Shown here piece by piece: positions 49,804 to 58,624 of a stretch of 64,000 nucleotides of DNA. The notes beneath the pieces are model-generated. The model was not told the origin of the DNA, made no database searches, and saw only the letters and a program-made list of their open reading frames with translations. This stretch comes from Streptomyces sp. HUAS 15-9 (GTDB lineage: Bacteria; Actinomycetota; Actinomycetes; Streptomycetales; Streptomycetaceae): positions 7,502,001-7,566,000 of the forward strand of contig NZ_CP106798.1 in NCBI RefSeq assembly GCF_025642155.1. The letters run 5' to 3'. Within the stretch, counting starts at the first letter, position 1, and the number at the start of each line of letters is the position of its first letter. The position numbers were made by a program, and so were the translations under genes.

Positions 49804-52439
49804 CAGGCCTTCCTCCAAGTCCTCATCAGCACGTCGACGGGCTGGTCGCCGCGATCGTCGGCGTGACCCGGCCCACCTCCCGGGCCGTCGGACGGCGCCT
49901 CGCCGTGGGATGCGTGCCGGGCACCGGAAGTGCCGCGCGGCGGGCGGATGTCATGATCGGCGAGCACCCACTGCGCCGTCTTCTCGTAGAAGGTGTGCAG
50001 TACGTCGACCCGGCCGGACAGCAGCCGGTTGAGGCGCTCGGTGACGACGGCCGCCGCCGCGTCGGCGGTGTACTGCCGCAGCCGCGCCACGATGAGCGGA
50101 TGGCGTTCCTGGCGCTCGGTCATGAGCTCGCCCTCCGGCATGGCGTGGTGCCAGGGCAGCGCGTGGTCGGCCAGTCCCGGGAAGCGGTCGGCCGGGCTCT
50201 CCCGGGGGCCGGTGTCCTGGTGGTGCTGGCGGCGCTGGTCGTCGACGACCTCCGCGGGGTGCAGCGCGGTCCACAGCTGCGTGAGCCGGTTCTCGACCTC
50301 CTCCGGGTCGCCGAGGTGGCTCAGATAGACCTCGCTCAGCAGGGGCAGTGTGCCGGGCTCCTCGAACCAGGAGCGCAGTGCCTCGAACTCGGCCTCCCAC
50401 CTCTCCTGCCAGGCGCCGAGCCAGGTGTCCAGCCGCTCCCGGTCCCGGTCCGTGTGGCCTTCCACGAGGGCGGCGAAGCGTGTCATGTACCCCTTCGTCG
50501 TGTCGGTCGAGCGGACCCCGGTGGCCGGGGCGGGCGCGCTGACCCGGCCGGGCAGCACCTTGCGGAACTCACCGGCCGGGCGCGGCGGCGCGCTGCGCGA
50601 CACCAGACCGTTGTCGTCGTTTCGGGCCCGTTGCAGCAGCAGGTCCCACTCGCCCCACTCGTACACCGCCTGCCGGACCTCGGCCGCGGCGCCGGCCAGG
50701 CTCAGCGGCGGCGTCGCGGTGACGTCCTGCGGAACGGTGGTGCGCAGCTCGTCGAGCTCGGCCATGAGGGTGGCCAGCAGTCCGCGGTACTGGCCGAGGC
50801 GCTCGGTGAGTTCACGGAACTCCGCGGAGGTGGCGACCGTGGGTCCGGTCTCCTGGCGTACCTGGTACTGCAGGGCGCGCAGCGCGTCCCACAGCTTGCG
50901 CCGGGAGCGCTCGGCGAGCTCCTGCTTGAGGGCCACGCCGTTGGCTCTCAGATGCTCCTCGATCAGCCGGTGCAGTTTGCGCACGCCGCCGTCGTCGGAG
51001 ACGGCGCGCAGCCGGTCGGCCCAGTGGCCGTGCGGGGCGAGGGACTGGAAGCGGTCGGCCAGCGCGGTCCACCCCGCGCCGCCGCCCTGTTCGTCGCGTG
51101 CGTCCAGGGCTCGCTGGGCGTCCTCGATCCGGGCCTGCGAACCCGGTGACAAGGCGGCGTAGGGCAGGCCGTAGCGGCGGATCGCGGTGATCGCGGAGGT
51201 CAGCACCACCGCCTCCTCGCGGCCCCGGACGAACTTGTCGGAGTGGACGTGGATGGCGTTCAACTCGTCCGAGGAGTGCAGCAGTTCGGTGGCGTCGACC
51301 GCGGTCTCCGGCGCGCCGGGCACCGGGACCTGGTCGAAGAAGCTCGCCGCGACCAGGGCGGCCTTGCCCAGCACCTCGGTGCTGCGGCCGTCCTGGGTCA
51401 GCATCCCCCAGAAGCTCTCGACACCCTGGGTGCCCGCGCGTCGGGCGTCCAGCACCACGAGGATGGTGTGCACGTCCGCGAGTTCACGGCGGCTGAGATG
51501 GGTGTCGCGGCCGTACGAGCCGGCGCCGCCGATGCCGGGGAAGTCGAGGAACTGCACCTCGTGGTCGGCCAGCAGTTCGTTCAGCTCCCAGTGCTCGGGG
51601 GAGACGTACACGTCCTGCACGACGCGCTCGATGAGGTCGAAGCTGCGGCTGAGCGCCTCGGTGTCGTTCCTGATCTCGTCCGGAGTGAACGGCTGGACGC
51701 GGCGCAGCGGGAGACTGGCCGGGATCCGCTCCTCGACACCGTGGTCGAGGGCTTCGCGCAGATGCTTGGAGGGCAGCCGCTGGACGGTGCCCATGACGCC
51801 GTCCTGACTCAGCCAGGCGTCGCGGATCCGGCACAGTTCGGCGGCGGCCGCGCGGTGTGTGGAGGCGATGCGCAGCGGATCCACGAGCGGCTCGGGCTGT
51901 CCGGGGCCCTGTTCCGGCCACAGGCAGCCGACCCACTGGTCGAACAGGGTCCAGCCCTCGGGGCTGTTGAGCGGGTCCAGGCTGCGCAGGACCGCGCCGG
52001 CGACGAGTTCGGGGTGCTCGTGGTCGAGTCCGTCGGCGAGTTCGTCGAGAACGGTCCGTACGCATTCCCCCAGGCGCTTGGCCGTGAGGTAGTGGATCTC
52101 GGCCGTCGGGTCCGCGTACGTCTGCTGCGGACGGCCCTCCTCGTCGCCGGCCGGCTGCCGCCGCAGTCGTAGCACCGTGATGTTGCCGGTGGCCTTGCGG
52201 TTCTCCACCGGCAGCAGGTCCGACTTGCCCAGCAGCGTGCCCAGCAGCAGGGACTTGCCGACCGAGAATTCGCCGACGACCCCGAAGGTGACCGGCTGCG
52301 CCGCGCGGGCGTCCAGCTCCTTGGCAAGCGCCTGCACCGCCGAACGTTGCTCGTGCGCGTCGGTCCGCTGCTCGCCGAGCATTTTTAGCGTTTCTCGGGC
52401 AAATGCCCGCATTTCGGGCAGGGTTAACTGGTCGGCCAT
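49803..52439 (-). CDS. Dynamin-like large GTPase (SrfC-like)
   Basis: 878 residues from ATG 52439. G1 GEFSVGKS at 56-63; G3 DFPG at 299-302; long helical stretches on both sides (LTLPEMRAFARETLKMLGEQ; ELAERSRRKLWDALRALQYQVRQ; LRQYTADAAAAVVTERLNRLL) as in bacterial dynamin-like proteins and SrfC-type GTPases. A GTG 52499 further upstream has no ribosome site; ATG 52439 has GAGGGGG 10-11 bases before it. It is the first gene of the operon (GTPase, Hsp70-like ATPase, unknown, phosphatase-like), with TGATG overlaps. Dynamin-like proteins remodel membranes; here anchoring may come from the phosphatase-like partner. The last ~50 residues are low-complexity. Confidence 0.8.
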   Translation of the reverse strand: MADQLTLPEMRAFARETLKMLGEQRTDAHEQRSAVQALAKELDARAAQPVTFGVVGEFSVGKSLLLGTLLGKSDLLPVENRKATGNITVLRLRRQPAGDEEGRPQQTYADPTAEIHYLTAKRLGECVRTVLDELADGLDHEHPELVAGAVLRSLDPLNSPEGWTLFDQWVGCLWPEQGPGQPEPLVDPLRIASTHRAAAAELCRIRDAWLSQDGVMGTVQRLPSKHLREALDHGVEERIPASLPLRRVQPFTPDEIRNDTEALSRSFDLIERVVQDVYVSPEHWELNELLADHEVQFLDFPGIGGAGSYGRDTHLSRRELADVHTILVVLDARRAGTQGVESFWGMLTQDGRSTEVLGKAALVAASFFDQVPVPGAPETAVDATELLHSSDELNAIHVHSDKFVRGREEAVVLTSAITAIRRYGLPYAALSPGSQARIEDAQRALDARDEQGGGAGWTALADRFQSLAPHGHWADRLRAVSDDGGVRKLHRLIEEHLRANGVALKQELAERSRRKLWDALRALQYQVRQETGPTVATSAEFRELTERLGQYRGLLATLMAELDELRTTVPQDVTATPPLSLAGAAAEVRQAVYEWGEWDLLLQRARNDDNGLVSRSAPPRPAGEFRKVLPGRVSAPAPATGVRSTDTTKGYMTRFAALVEGHTDRDRERLDTWLGAWQERWEAEFEALRSWFEEPGTLPLLSEVYLSHLGDPEEVENRLTQLWTALHPAEVVDDQRRQHHQDTGPRESPADRFPGLADHALPWHHAMPEGELMTERQERHPLIVARLRQYTADAAAAVVTERLNRLLSGRVDVLHTFYEKTAQWVLADHDIRPPRGTSGARHASHGEAPSDGPGGGPGHADDRGDQPVDVLMRTWRKA

Positions 52440-52809
52440 GGTCGTGGATCCCCCTCGTACGAAGAGCGCGCGCTGACGCTCTGCCCCCGATGTGCTCATC
52501 CGGCGCCGCTCGTCGCGGCGGCGTGAGGGTACCTATTAGGCCAGAAAGCGGCCGTCCGGGAGCATGCAATGCAAAAAGACGCCAATATGATCTTTTCTGC
52601 TGACTCTGGGGTCAGTTCCGCTCCGTCGGGGCGGTGCCGATGTCCCCGAAGCGCTTACTTGGTGAGGACTTGGCCCCGCGTACCGTCGGGTGTCACATCG
52701 GCGCCATCGCACCCTTCCCTGACGTTTGCTGCTCTTGGAACACTCACACCGCGCACGATCCGTCATCATCACGGCCATCCCGCACATCAGGATGAGAGGT
52801 TCCTCGCTC
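52440..52809. other. Divergent promoter region, locally AT-rich
   Basis: Between the GTPase operon and phospholipase C. An unusual AT-rich patch (52566-52605, AATGCAAAAAGACGCCAATA and following) and, on the minus strand, a TAATAG -10-like box near 52542-52537 may form the operon promoter. No gene, hairpin or PhoP-type 11-bp repeat was convincing. Confidence 0.35.
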
Positions 52810-54864
52810 ATGCCCGAAGTCAACCGGCGCCGATTCTTCCAACTCGCTGGCGCCACCACGGCGTTCACCGCGCTCTCCGGCAGCATCCAGCGCGCCGCCG
52901 CGCTGCCCGCGAACCACCGCACGGGATCGATCGAGGACGTCGAGCACATCGTCGTCCTGATGCAGGAGAACCGCTCCTTCGACCACTACTTCGGCTCGCT
53001 CGGAGGCGTCCGCGGCTTCGGCGACCCCCGCCCGGCGGTGACCCGGCAGGACGGCAAGCCGGTCTGGTACCAGTCGAACGGCACCAAGGACCTGCTGCCC
53101 TTCCACCCCGACGCCGACGACCTCGGCATGGCCTTCATCCAGGACCTGCCGCACGGCTGGAACGACGGCCACGCGGCCTTCGACGGCGGCAAGTACGACA
53201 AGTGGGTGCCGTCCAAGGGCTCCACGACGATGGCGTACCTGACCCGCGACGACATCCCGTTCCACTACGCGCTCGCCGACGCCTTCACCATCTGCGACGC
53301 CTACCACTGCTCGTTCATCGGCTCCACCGACCCGAACCGCTACTACCTGTGGACGGGTTACACCGGCAACGACGGCCAGGGCGGCGGCCCCGTCCTCGGC
53401 AACGACGAGGCGGGCTACGGCTGGACGACCTACCCCGAGCGCCTGGAGCAGGCCGGCATCTCCTGGAAGATCTACCAGGACGTCGGCGACGGCCTCGACG
53501 CGAACGGCTCCTGGGGCTGGATCCAGGACGCCTACCGCGGCAACTACGGCGACAACTCGCTGCTGTACTTCAAGCAGTACCAGAACGCCCGGCCCGGCGA
53601 CCCGCTCTACGACAAGGCCCGCACCGGCACCGACGCCCGCAAGGGCGAGGGCTTCTTCGACCGGCTCAAGGCAGACGTCAAGGGCGGGAAGCTGCCGCAG
53701 ATCTCCTGGGTCGTCGCCCCCGAGGCCTTCACCGAGCACCCCAACTGGCCCGCCAACTACGGCGCCTGGTACATCGCCCAGGTCCTCGACGCGCTCACCG
53801 CCGACCCGGCGGTGTGGGCGAAGACGGCCCTGTTCATCACGTACGACGAGAACGACGGCTTCTTCGACCACATGATCCCGCCGTTCCCGCCGGCCTCCGC
53901 GGACCGGGGCAGGTCCACCGCCGACGCCGGACCGGACCTCTTCAAGGGCGACGCCGGCCATGTGGCCGGACCCTACGGTCTGGGCCAGCGTGTGCCGATG
54001 CTCGTCGTCTCCCCGTGGAGCAAGGGCGGTTTCGTCTGCTCCGAGACCCTCGACCACACCTCGGTCATCCGCTTCATGGAGCGCCGGTTCGGCGTGCACG
54101 AGCCGAACATCTCGCCCTGGCGGCGTGCGATATGCGGCGATCTGACCGCCGCGTTCGACTTCTCCCGCAAGGACACCCGCCCGGTCGCGCTCCCGGACAC
54201 CGACGGCTATCAGCCGCCGGACCGCGACCGGCACCCGGACTACGTCCCGACCCCGCCCGCCGAGGGGGCCCTGCCCCGGCAGGAACGCGGCCGCAAGCCC
54301 ACCCGCCCGCTCAAGTACGCCCCGGTCGTGGACGGTTCGGCGGACAGCGCGGCAGGGAAGTTCACGCTCACCTTCGCCTCCGGAGCCAAGGCCGGCGCCG
54401 CGTTCCTGGTCACCTCCGGCAACCGCACCGACGGGCCCTGGAGCTACACCACCGGGGCCGGCAAGACGGTCGCCGACACCTGGAACTCCGCGTACTCGAA
54501 CGGCTCGTACGACCTGACCGTGCACGGCCCCAACGGCTTCCTGCGCGTCTTCAAGGGCCCGGGCAAGGCGGCCGGACCCGAGGTCACCGCGCGGCACAGC
54601 GGCGACCACGTCGAGCTCACCTTCACCAACAAGGGCTCGCGCACCGTCGAACTGAAGCTGGTCAACGGCTACACCGGCCGGCCCCTGACCTTCCAGGTGC
54701 GGCCGGGCGCCAGGGTGCGGCACGCCGTCGACCTCGCGGCGAGCGGGCGCTGGTACGACCTCACCGTCACGTCCGCCGACGACCCCGCCTATTTGCGCCG
54801 GTTCGCCGGACATGTCGAGAATGGGTGCCCCGGTGTCAGTGACCCCGCGATCCTCACGGCGTAA
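52810..54864 (+). CDS. Tat-exported phosphocholine-type phospholipase C
   Basis: 684 residues. Twin-arginine signal NRRRFFQLAGATTAFTALS begins at residue 4; ATG 52810 places it correctly and follows GAGAGG. The phosphoesterase domain (about 40-480) shows HIVVLMQENRSFDHYFG, the metal/nucleophile region of the alkaline-phosphatase-like superfamily, then ALADAFTICDAYHCSFIGSTDPNR and ITYDENDGFFDHMIPP. Two beta-sandwich repeats (about 515-684; KFTLTFASG, VELTFTNKGSRTVELKLVNGYTG) form the usual C-terminal module. It cleaves phospholipid head groups outside the cell, probably to obtain phosphate. Monocistronic. Confidence 0.93.
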   Translation: MPEVNRRRFFQLAGATTAFTALSGSIQRAAALPANHRTGSIEDVEHIVVLMQENRSFDHYFGSLGGVRGFGDPRPAVTRQDGKPVWYQSNGTKDLLPFHPDADDLGMAFIQDLPHGWNDGHAAFDGGKYDKWVPSKGSTTMAYLTRDDIPFHYALADAFTICDAYHCSFIGSTDPNRYYLWTGYTGNDGQGGGPVLGNDEAGYGWTTYPERLEQAGISWKIYQDVGDGLDANGSWGWIQDAYRGNYGDNSLLYFKQYQNARPGDPLYDKARTGTDARKGEGFFDRLKADVKGGKLPQISWVVAPEAFTEHPNWPANYGAWYIAQVLDALTADPAVWAKTALFITYDENDGFFDHMIPPFPPASADRGRSTADAGPDLFKGDAGHVAGPYGLGQRVPMLVVSPWSKGGFVCSETLDHTSVIRFMERRFGVHEPNISPWRRAICGDLTAAFDFSRKDTRPVALPDTDGYQPPDRDRHPDYVPTPPAEGALPRQERGRKPTRPLKYAPVVDGSADSAAGKFTLTFASGAKAGAAFLVTSGNRTDGPWSYTTGAGKTVADTWNSAYSNGSYDLTVHGPNGFLRVFKGPGKAAGPEVTARHSGDHVELTFTNKGSRTVELKLVNGYTGRPLTFQVRPGARVRHAVDLAASGRWYDLTVTSADDPAYLRRFAGHVENGCPGVSDPAILTA

Positions 54865-54918
54865 CAGGGCGATGAATACCGCATCGTGGGGACTGGTCAG
54901 CCACTGGTCGGCTCAGGG

Positions 54919-54924
54919 TAGTGT
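54919..54924 (+). promoter_or_regulatory. -10 element of a probably leaderless scramblase-like transcript
   Basis: TAGTGT ends 6 bases before GTG 54931, and no Shine-Dalgarno precedes the start, so transcription probably begins at or next to the start codon. Confidence 0.4.
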
Positions 54925-54930
54925 GCCCCG

Positions 54931-55761
54931 GTGACCACGCAATCGAACACTCCTGCAGGCTGGTACCCCGATCCCCACGGGGCAGCCCAGACGCTCCGTT
55001 ACTGGGACGGCGCGCAGTGGACCGACCACACCAGCCCGGCCCGGCAAGGCACTCAGCAGGCGCCTCCGCAGGCCGCCGTTCCGCACCAGGCGGGCGGCGA
55101 CGCGAAGGTGCAGCGTCAGGTGCAGCAGCAGGCCGGGGTCGCCGCGGGCGGCCCCGGCGGCGGCACCCTGTTCACCGAGCCGGTCCTGGTGGTGAACCAG
55201 AAGGCCAAGCTGATCGAGCTGACCAACGAGTACAAGGTCATGGATCAGAACGGCAACCAGATCGGCTCGGTCACCGAGGTCGGCCAGGGTGTGCTCAGGA
55301 AGATCCTGCGGTTCGTCTCCAGCCTCGACCAGTTCCTGACGCACAAGCTGGAGATCCGCGACGCCTACGGCCAGCCGCAGCTGCTGCTGACCCGGCCGGC
55401 GAAGTTCCTCAAGTCGCGCGTGATCGTGTCGCGGCCCGACGGTTCGCCGGTGGGCGAGATCGTCCAGCAGAACATGATCGGGAAGATCAACTTCGCGATG
55501 AACGCGAACGGCCAGCAGGTCGGCGCGATCAAGGCGGAGAACTGGCGGGCGTGGAACTTCGCCATCGTCGACCACGCGGACAACGAGGTCGCCCGGATCA
55601 CCAAGACCTGGGAAGGCCTCGCCAAGACGCTGTTCACGACGGCGGACAACTACGTCCTGCAGATCCACTACCAGCTCCCCGAGCCGCTGCTGAGCCTCGT
55701 GGTGGCGACGGCGCTGACCGTCGACACGGCGCTCAAGCAGGACTCGCGGGGTCTGGGCTGA
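54931..55761 (+). CDS. DUF2510 and phospholipid-scramblase-related (LURP-one-like) protein
   Basis: 276 residues. An N-terminal DUF2510 module (PAGWYPDPHGAAQTLRYWDGAQWTDHT, residues 8-34) is joined by a Gln/Ala-rich linker to a scramblase/Tubby-like beta-barrel domain (about 75-260): LVVNQKAKLIELTNEYKVMDQNGNQIG, VLRKILRFVSSLDQFLTHKLEIRD. Such proteins are widespread in actinomycetes; lipid scrambling has not been shown for them as far as I know. It stands alone, followed by a strong terminator. Confidence 0.85.
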   Translation: MTTQSNTPAGWYPDPHGAAQTLRYWDGAQWTDHTSPARQGTQQAPPQAAVPHQAGGDAKVQRQVQQQAGVAAGGPGGGTLFTEPVLVVNQKAKLIELTNEYKVMDQNGNQIGSVTEVGQGVLRKILRFVSSLDQFLTHKLEIRDAYGQPQLLLTRPAKFLKSRVIVSRPDGSPVGEIVQQNMIGKINFAMNANGQQVGAIKAENWRAWNFAIVDHADNEVARITKTWEGLAKTLFTTADNYVLQIHYQLPEPLLSLVVATALTVDTALKQDSRGLG

Positions 55762-55793
55762 CCCAGCCGGGCAGAGGCAAGCGTAACGGCAAC

Positions 55794-55832
55794 GGCGGCC
55801 GGTGCGTGCGGGATCCGCACGCGTCGGCCGCC
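55794..55832. terminator. Strong hairpin between convergent genes
   Basis: GGCGGCCG pairs with CGGCCGCC, and inside it GCGTGCGG with CCGCACGC, with one internal mismatch and a 3-base loop, followed by CTTTGTG. It can terminate both the scramblase-like gene and the minus-strand transporter. Confidence 0.75.
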
Positions 55833-55858
55833 GCCTTTGTGTCGTTGCGGGCGAGTCG

Positions 55859-56800
55859 CTACAGCGCGGTGAGGTGTCCGCGCTCCGGTCGCCGCGGCAC
55901 CAGGGCCGGTTCGGGCGACGCGGTCCCCCGCTCCAGTGCGAGCACCGCGGCCACGGGATGCTCCTCGTCGCTCGCGTCCGGCGCGGGTGGCTCCCGGGTC
56001 AGCAGCACCACACCCCAGGACGCCAGAACCGCCCCGGCCAGGGCCAGGAGCGCGCCCGCCGCCCCGCCCCGGAGGCCTTGTCCGAGCAGCGTCAGGCCGA
56101 TCACCGCGGCCGCCACCGGGTTGGCGAGCGTCACCACCGCCAGCGGGGCGCCGAGACCGCCGCGGTAGGCCGTCTGCGACAGCAGCAGCCCGCCGGTGGC
56201 GAACGCGGCGACGAACAGCGCCACCACGACCACCTCCACGCCGAGCGCCGGGCCCGTGCGGTCCGTCGCCGCCACGGTCACCGTCTGGGTGAGTGCCGAG
56301 GCCACACCGGAGGCGAAGCCGGACGCCGTCGCGTGCCGCAGGCCCGGCCGGGTGCCGGGCCAGGACAGCGCGCCGATCAGTGCGGCGGTCGTACCGGCGA
56401 CCGCCACGGCCTCCGGGAGGCTCAGCACCCGGTCGGGAGCCGGGCCCGAGGCGGTCACCAGCAGGGCGGCCAGCCCCAGCAGCGTCAGCGCGGTGCCCCG
56501 CCACTCGGCCGTGCTGACCTTCCGCCCGGCCGCCCGCGCCCCCATCGGGACCGCCGCGACCAGGGTGAGCGCGCCCAGCGGCTGCACCACGGTCAGCGGG
56601 CCGTACTTGAGCGCCACGACGTGCAGCAGCGCCGCGCCCGCGTTCAGCCCGACCGCCGACCACCACGCGCCGGTGCCGAGCAGCCGCAGCAGGCCCGCGT
56701 CCGGGCCGCGCGAGGCGAGCCGTGCCTGGGCCACCGCGGCGGCCGCGTAGGCGACGGCCGAGACCAACGACAGGACGACGGCGGCCAGGACCGCGCTCAT
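55859..56800 (-). CDS. DMT-superfamily (EamA-like) membrane transporter
   Basis: 313 residues with about nine or ten hydrophobic helices (VLAAVVLSLVSAVAYAAAAVAQA, LLHVVALKYGPLTVVQPLGALTLVAAVPMG and others) arranged as two related halves, the drug/metabolite-transporter pattern; LKYGPLTVVQPL is typical of NIPA/EamA-like members. The C-terminal 40 residues are hydrophilic. ATG 56800 overlaps the PAP2 stop (ATGA), so the two are cotranscribed and both belong to the TetR-controlled unit. Confidence 0.82.
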   Translation of the reverse strand: MSAVLAAVVLSLVSAVAYAAAAVAQARLASRGPDAGLLRLLGTGAWWSAVGLNAGAALLHVVALKYGPLTVVQPLGALTLVAAVPMGARAAGRKVSTAEWRGTALTLLGLAALLVTASGPAPDRVLSLPEAVAVAGTTAALIGALSWPGTRPGLRHATASGFASGVASALTQTVTVAATDRTGPALGVEVVVVALFVAAFATGGLLLSQTAYRGGLGAPLAVVTLANPVAAAVIGLTLLGQGLRGGAAGALLALAGAVLASWGVVLLTREPPAPDASDEEHPVAAVLALERGTASPEPALVPRRPERGHLTAL

Positions 56801-57591
56801 CGGGCCGCTCCCACCAGCACGGGCTCCTCCGGTACGAGCGTGCGCGTGCCCCGTCCCGCCGTGGTCGACGTGCGGTGCGGCGGGTGGATCAGGGCGAGCG
56901 CGGCGCCCAGCATGGCCGTGGCGACGATCGCGTCCAGCCAGTAGTGGTTGGCCGTGCCCACGATGACCGCGAGGGTGATCGCCGGATGCAGCAGCCACAG
57001 CCCGCGCCGGCGGGACCGGGTCGCCACGATCAGCCCGATCGCCACCATCAGGGCCCAGCCGAAGTGCAACGACGGCATCGCCGCGTACTGGTTGGAGAGA
57101 TGGTCGGTCCGCGGAGGGCCGTAGACCGACGGGCCGTACAGCTGCGCCGTGTCCACCAGGCCGGTCGCGGCCAGCATGCGCGGCGGGGCGAGCGGGAACG
57201 TGAAGGGCAGGACCAGGGCGGCCGCGGTGACCACGGCGAGGACCCGCCGGGCCCAGACGTAGTGCGCCGGGCGCCGCAGATACAGCCAGACCAGGAAGGC
57301 CAGGGTGGCCGGGAAGTGGACGGTCGCGTAGTAGGTGTTCGCGAGATGTACGAGGGTGCCGCTGTGCAGCAGCGCCGACTGCACGTCGCCCTCGCCGGGA
57401 AGATGCGCCGACCGTTCCAGGTCCCACACGCGGTGGGCGTTGTGCAGGGCCTCGCCGGTGTGGCCGGTGGCCAGCTGCCGGCCGAGCTTGTAGACGAGGA
57501 AGAGCCCTGCGACGAGCAGGAGCTCACGGCCGAGCGGAGGCCTGGCTATGGCTCCCGGCTCGGGTTCTGCAGGCTCGGTGCGGGCATTCAT
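56797..57591 (-). CDS. PAP2-superfamily membrane phosphatase (inositolphosphotransferase-like)
   Basis: 264 residues from ATG 57591, behind AAGGGGCCGGGGG. Six membrane helices; phosphatase motifs PSLHFGW (AAMPSLHFGWALM) and NHYWLD (GTANHYWLDAIVATAMLG) supply the catalytic histidines and Asp of the Aur1/Ipt1-like PAP2 group. It dephosphorylates or exchanges head groups on lipid phosphates. First gene of an operon with a DMT transporter, divergent from a TetR gene across the 16-bp repeat array, which probably controls it. Confidence 0.88.
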   Translation of the reverse strand: MNARTEPAEPEPGAIARPPLGRELLLVAGLFLVYKLGRQLATGHTGEALHNAHRVWDLERSAHLPGEGDVQSALLHSGTLVHLANTYYATVHFPATLAFLVWLYLRRPAHYVWARRVLAVVTAAALVLPFTFPLAPPRMLAATGLVDTAQLYGPSVYGPPRTDHLSNQYAAMPSLHFGWALMVAIGLIVATRSRRRGLWLLHPAITLAVIVGTANHYWLDAIVATAMLGAALALIHPPHRTSTTAGRGTRTLVPEEPVLVGAAR

Positions 57592-57669
57592 CCCCCGGCC
57601 CCTTCGATGACGGCGGTTCGTGTGGCGGTGCGTGGTGATGCGTACTGAGACCCGGACCACGGCCCGAAC

Positions 57670-57749
57670 TCATCGATACGTATGCGTACCGATACGCCAG
57701 TGTACCGATACGCTCGAGTACCGGTACACTGACGTATCGATAGACGTAG
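57670..57749. promoter_or_regulatory. Operator array of five tandem 16-bp units
   Basis: Units start at 57670, 57686, 57702, 57718 and 57734. Positions 5-10 of the units read CGATAC, CGATAC, CGATAC, CGGTAC and CGATAG; the three central ones begin GTACCG. Superimposed dyads: CAGTGTACCG/CGGTACACTG (57698-57707 and 57722-57731) and ATCGATACGT/ACGTATCGAT (57672-57681 and 57732-57741). The array lies between PAP2 (start 57591) and the TetR gene (start 57851), so it is very probably that regulator's binding region. Confidence 0.75.
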
Positions 57750-57850
57750 GACACACTGGTTACAGGCTTCGAAGCCGCGCTTGAGGACCGCTTCAGGCGG
57801 CCTTGAGCAACGGCAGCGCGCACGAGTCGCACACGAGTGAGGAGAGACGC

Positions 57851-58465
57851 ATGACGTCGCAGGCCGCGGACGGACCGGAGACGGTCGCCGCCTCGCGCCG
57901 CTCCAAGATCACGCCCGAGCGTGAGCGGGAGTTCTTCGACGCCGTGCTCGAACAGATCCGCGAGTGCGGCTATGACTCCGTCACCATGGAGGGCGTCGCC
58001 GCCAGCACCCGGTGCAGCAAGTCCACGCTCTACCGCCAGTGGAAGACGAAGCCCCAGTTCGTGGCCGCGGCGCTGCGGTCCAATCGCCAGGCGCGCTTCG
58101 CCGGCATCGACACCGGTTCACTCGCTCAGGACCTGCGCCAGGCCGCGCGGGACGCGGGGGACTGGTCGGGCAAGGACACCCGGCTGCTGCAGGCCCTCAG
58201 TCACGCGATCACCCAGGACCCCGAGTTGCAGCGGGCGCTGCGCGAGGCCCTCGTCGATCCCGAGATCGCCGCACTCCAGGAGATCCTGCGGCGTGGTGTC
58301 GAGCGGGGCGAGGTGCGGGCCGGTCATCCGGCGCTCGAGTACATCCCCGCCATGATGTTCGGAGTGCTGCGCGTGCGGCCCGTGCTGAGTGGCCAGTACG
58401 CGGATTCCGACTATCTCGTCCGGTTCGTGGAGGCCGCCGTGCTGCCCTCGCTAGGGCTGACCTGA
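57851..58465 (+). CDS. TetR-family transcriptional regulator
   Basis: 204 residues from ATG 57851 (GGAGAG upstream). The N-terminal HTH is typical (REFFDAVLEQIRECGYDSVTMEGVAASTRCSKSTLYRQWKTKPQFV, about residues 24-68). The helical C-terminal domain matches the TetR C-terminal type (SLAQDLRQAARDAG, DPELQRALREALVDPEIAALQEILRRGVERGEV). It is divergent from the PAP2-DMT operon across the repeat array and probably represses it and itself. The effector is unknown. Confidence 0.93.
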   Translation: MTSQAADGPETVAASRRSKITPEREREFFDAVLEQIRECGYDSVTMEGVAASTRCSKSTLYRQWKTKPQFVAAALRSNRQARFAGIDTGSLAQDLRQAARDAGDWSGKDTRLLQALSHAITQDPELQRALREALVDPEIAALQEILRRGVERGEVRAGHPALEYIPAMMFGVLRVRPVLSGQYADSDYLVRFVEAAVLPSLGLT

Positions 58466-58544
58466 GACCCAGGCCGCCGTCCGTGGGATGACTGGACGGT
58501 GACCTGCGCGCGCCGCACCGTGGGGACGGGGGCGGCGCACCCCC

Positions 58545-58591
58545 CGGCCGGGTGGGGTTCCCCTTGAGCGGAGGGGCACCCCACCCGGCCG
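58545..58591. terminator. Large terminator hairpin between TetR and DUF2510 genes
   Basis: Perfect 13-bp stem CGGCCGGGTGGGG / CCCCACCCGGCCG, extended inside by TCCCC and GGGG; serves both convergent genes. Confidence 0.8.
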
Positions 58592-58624
58592 CAACATGTG
58601 CCGGAAGGGGTGCGGCCGGGGGAG

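Noticed and set aside
27654..52439. Canonical VMAP ternary system (VMAP, vWA, MoxR)
   Set aside because: No vWA protein or MoxR ATPase is encoded in the window, so only parts of such systems are claimed.
52440..52809. PHO box upstream of phospholipase C
   Set aside because: Phosphate control would fit the enzyme, but no GTTCACC-type 11-bp direct repeats are visible.
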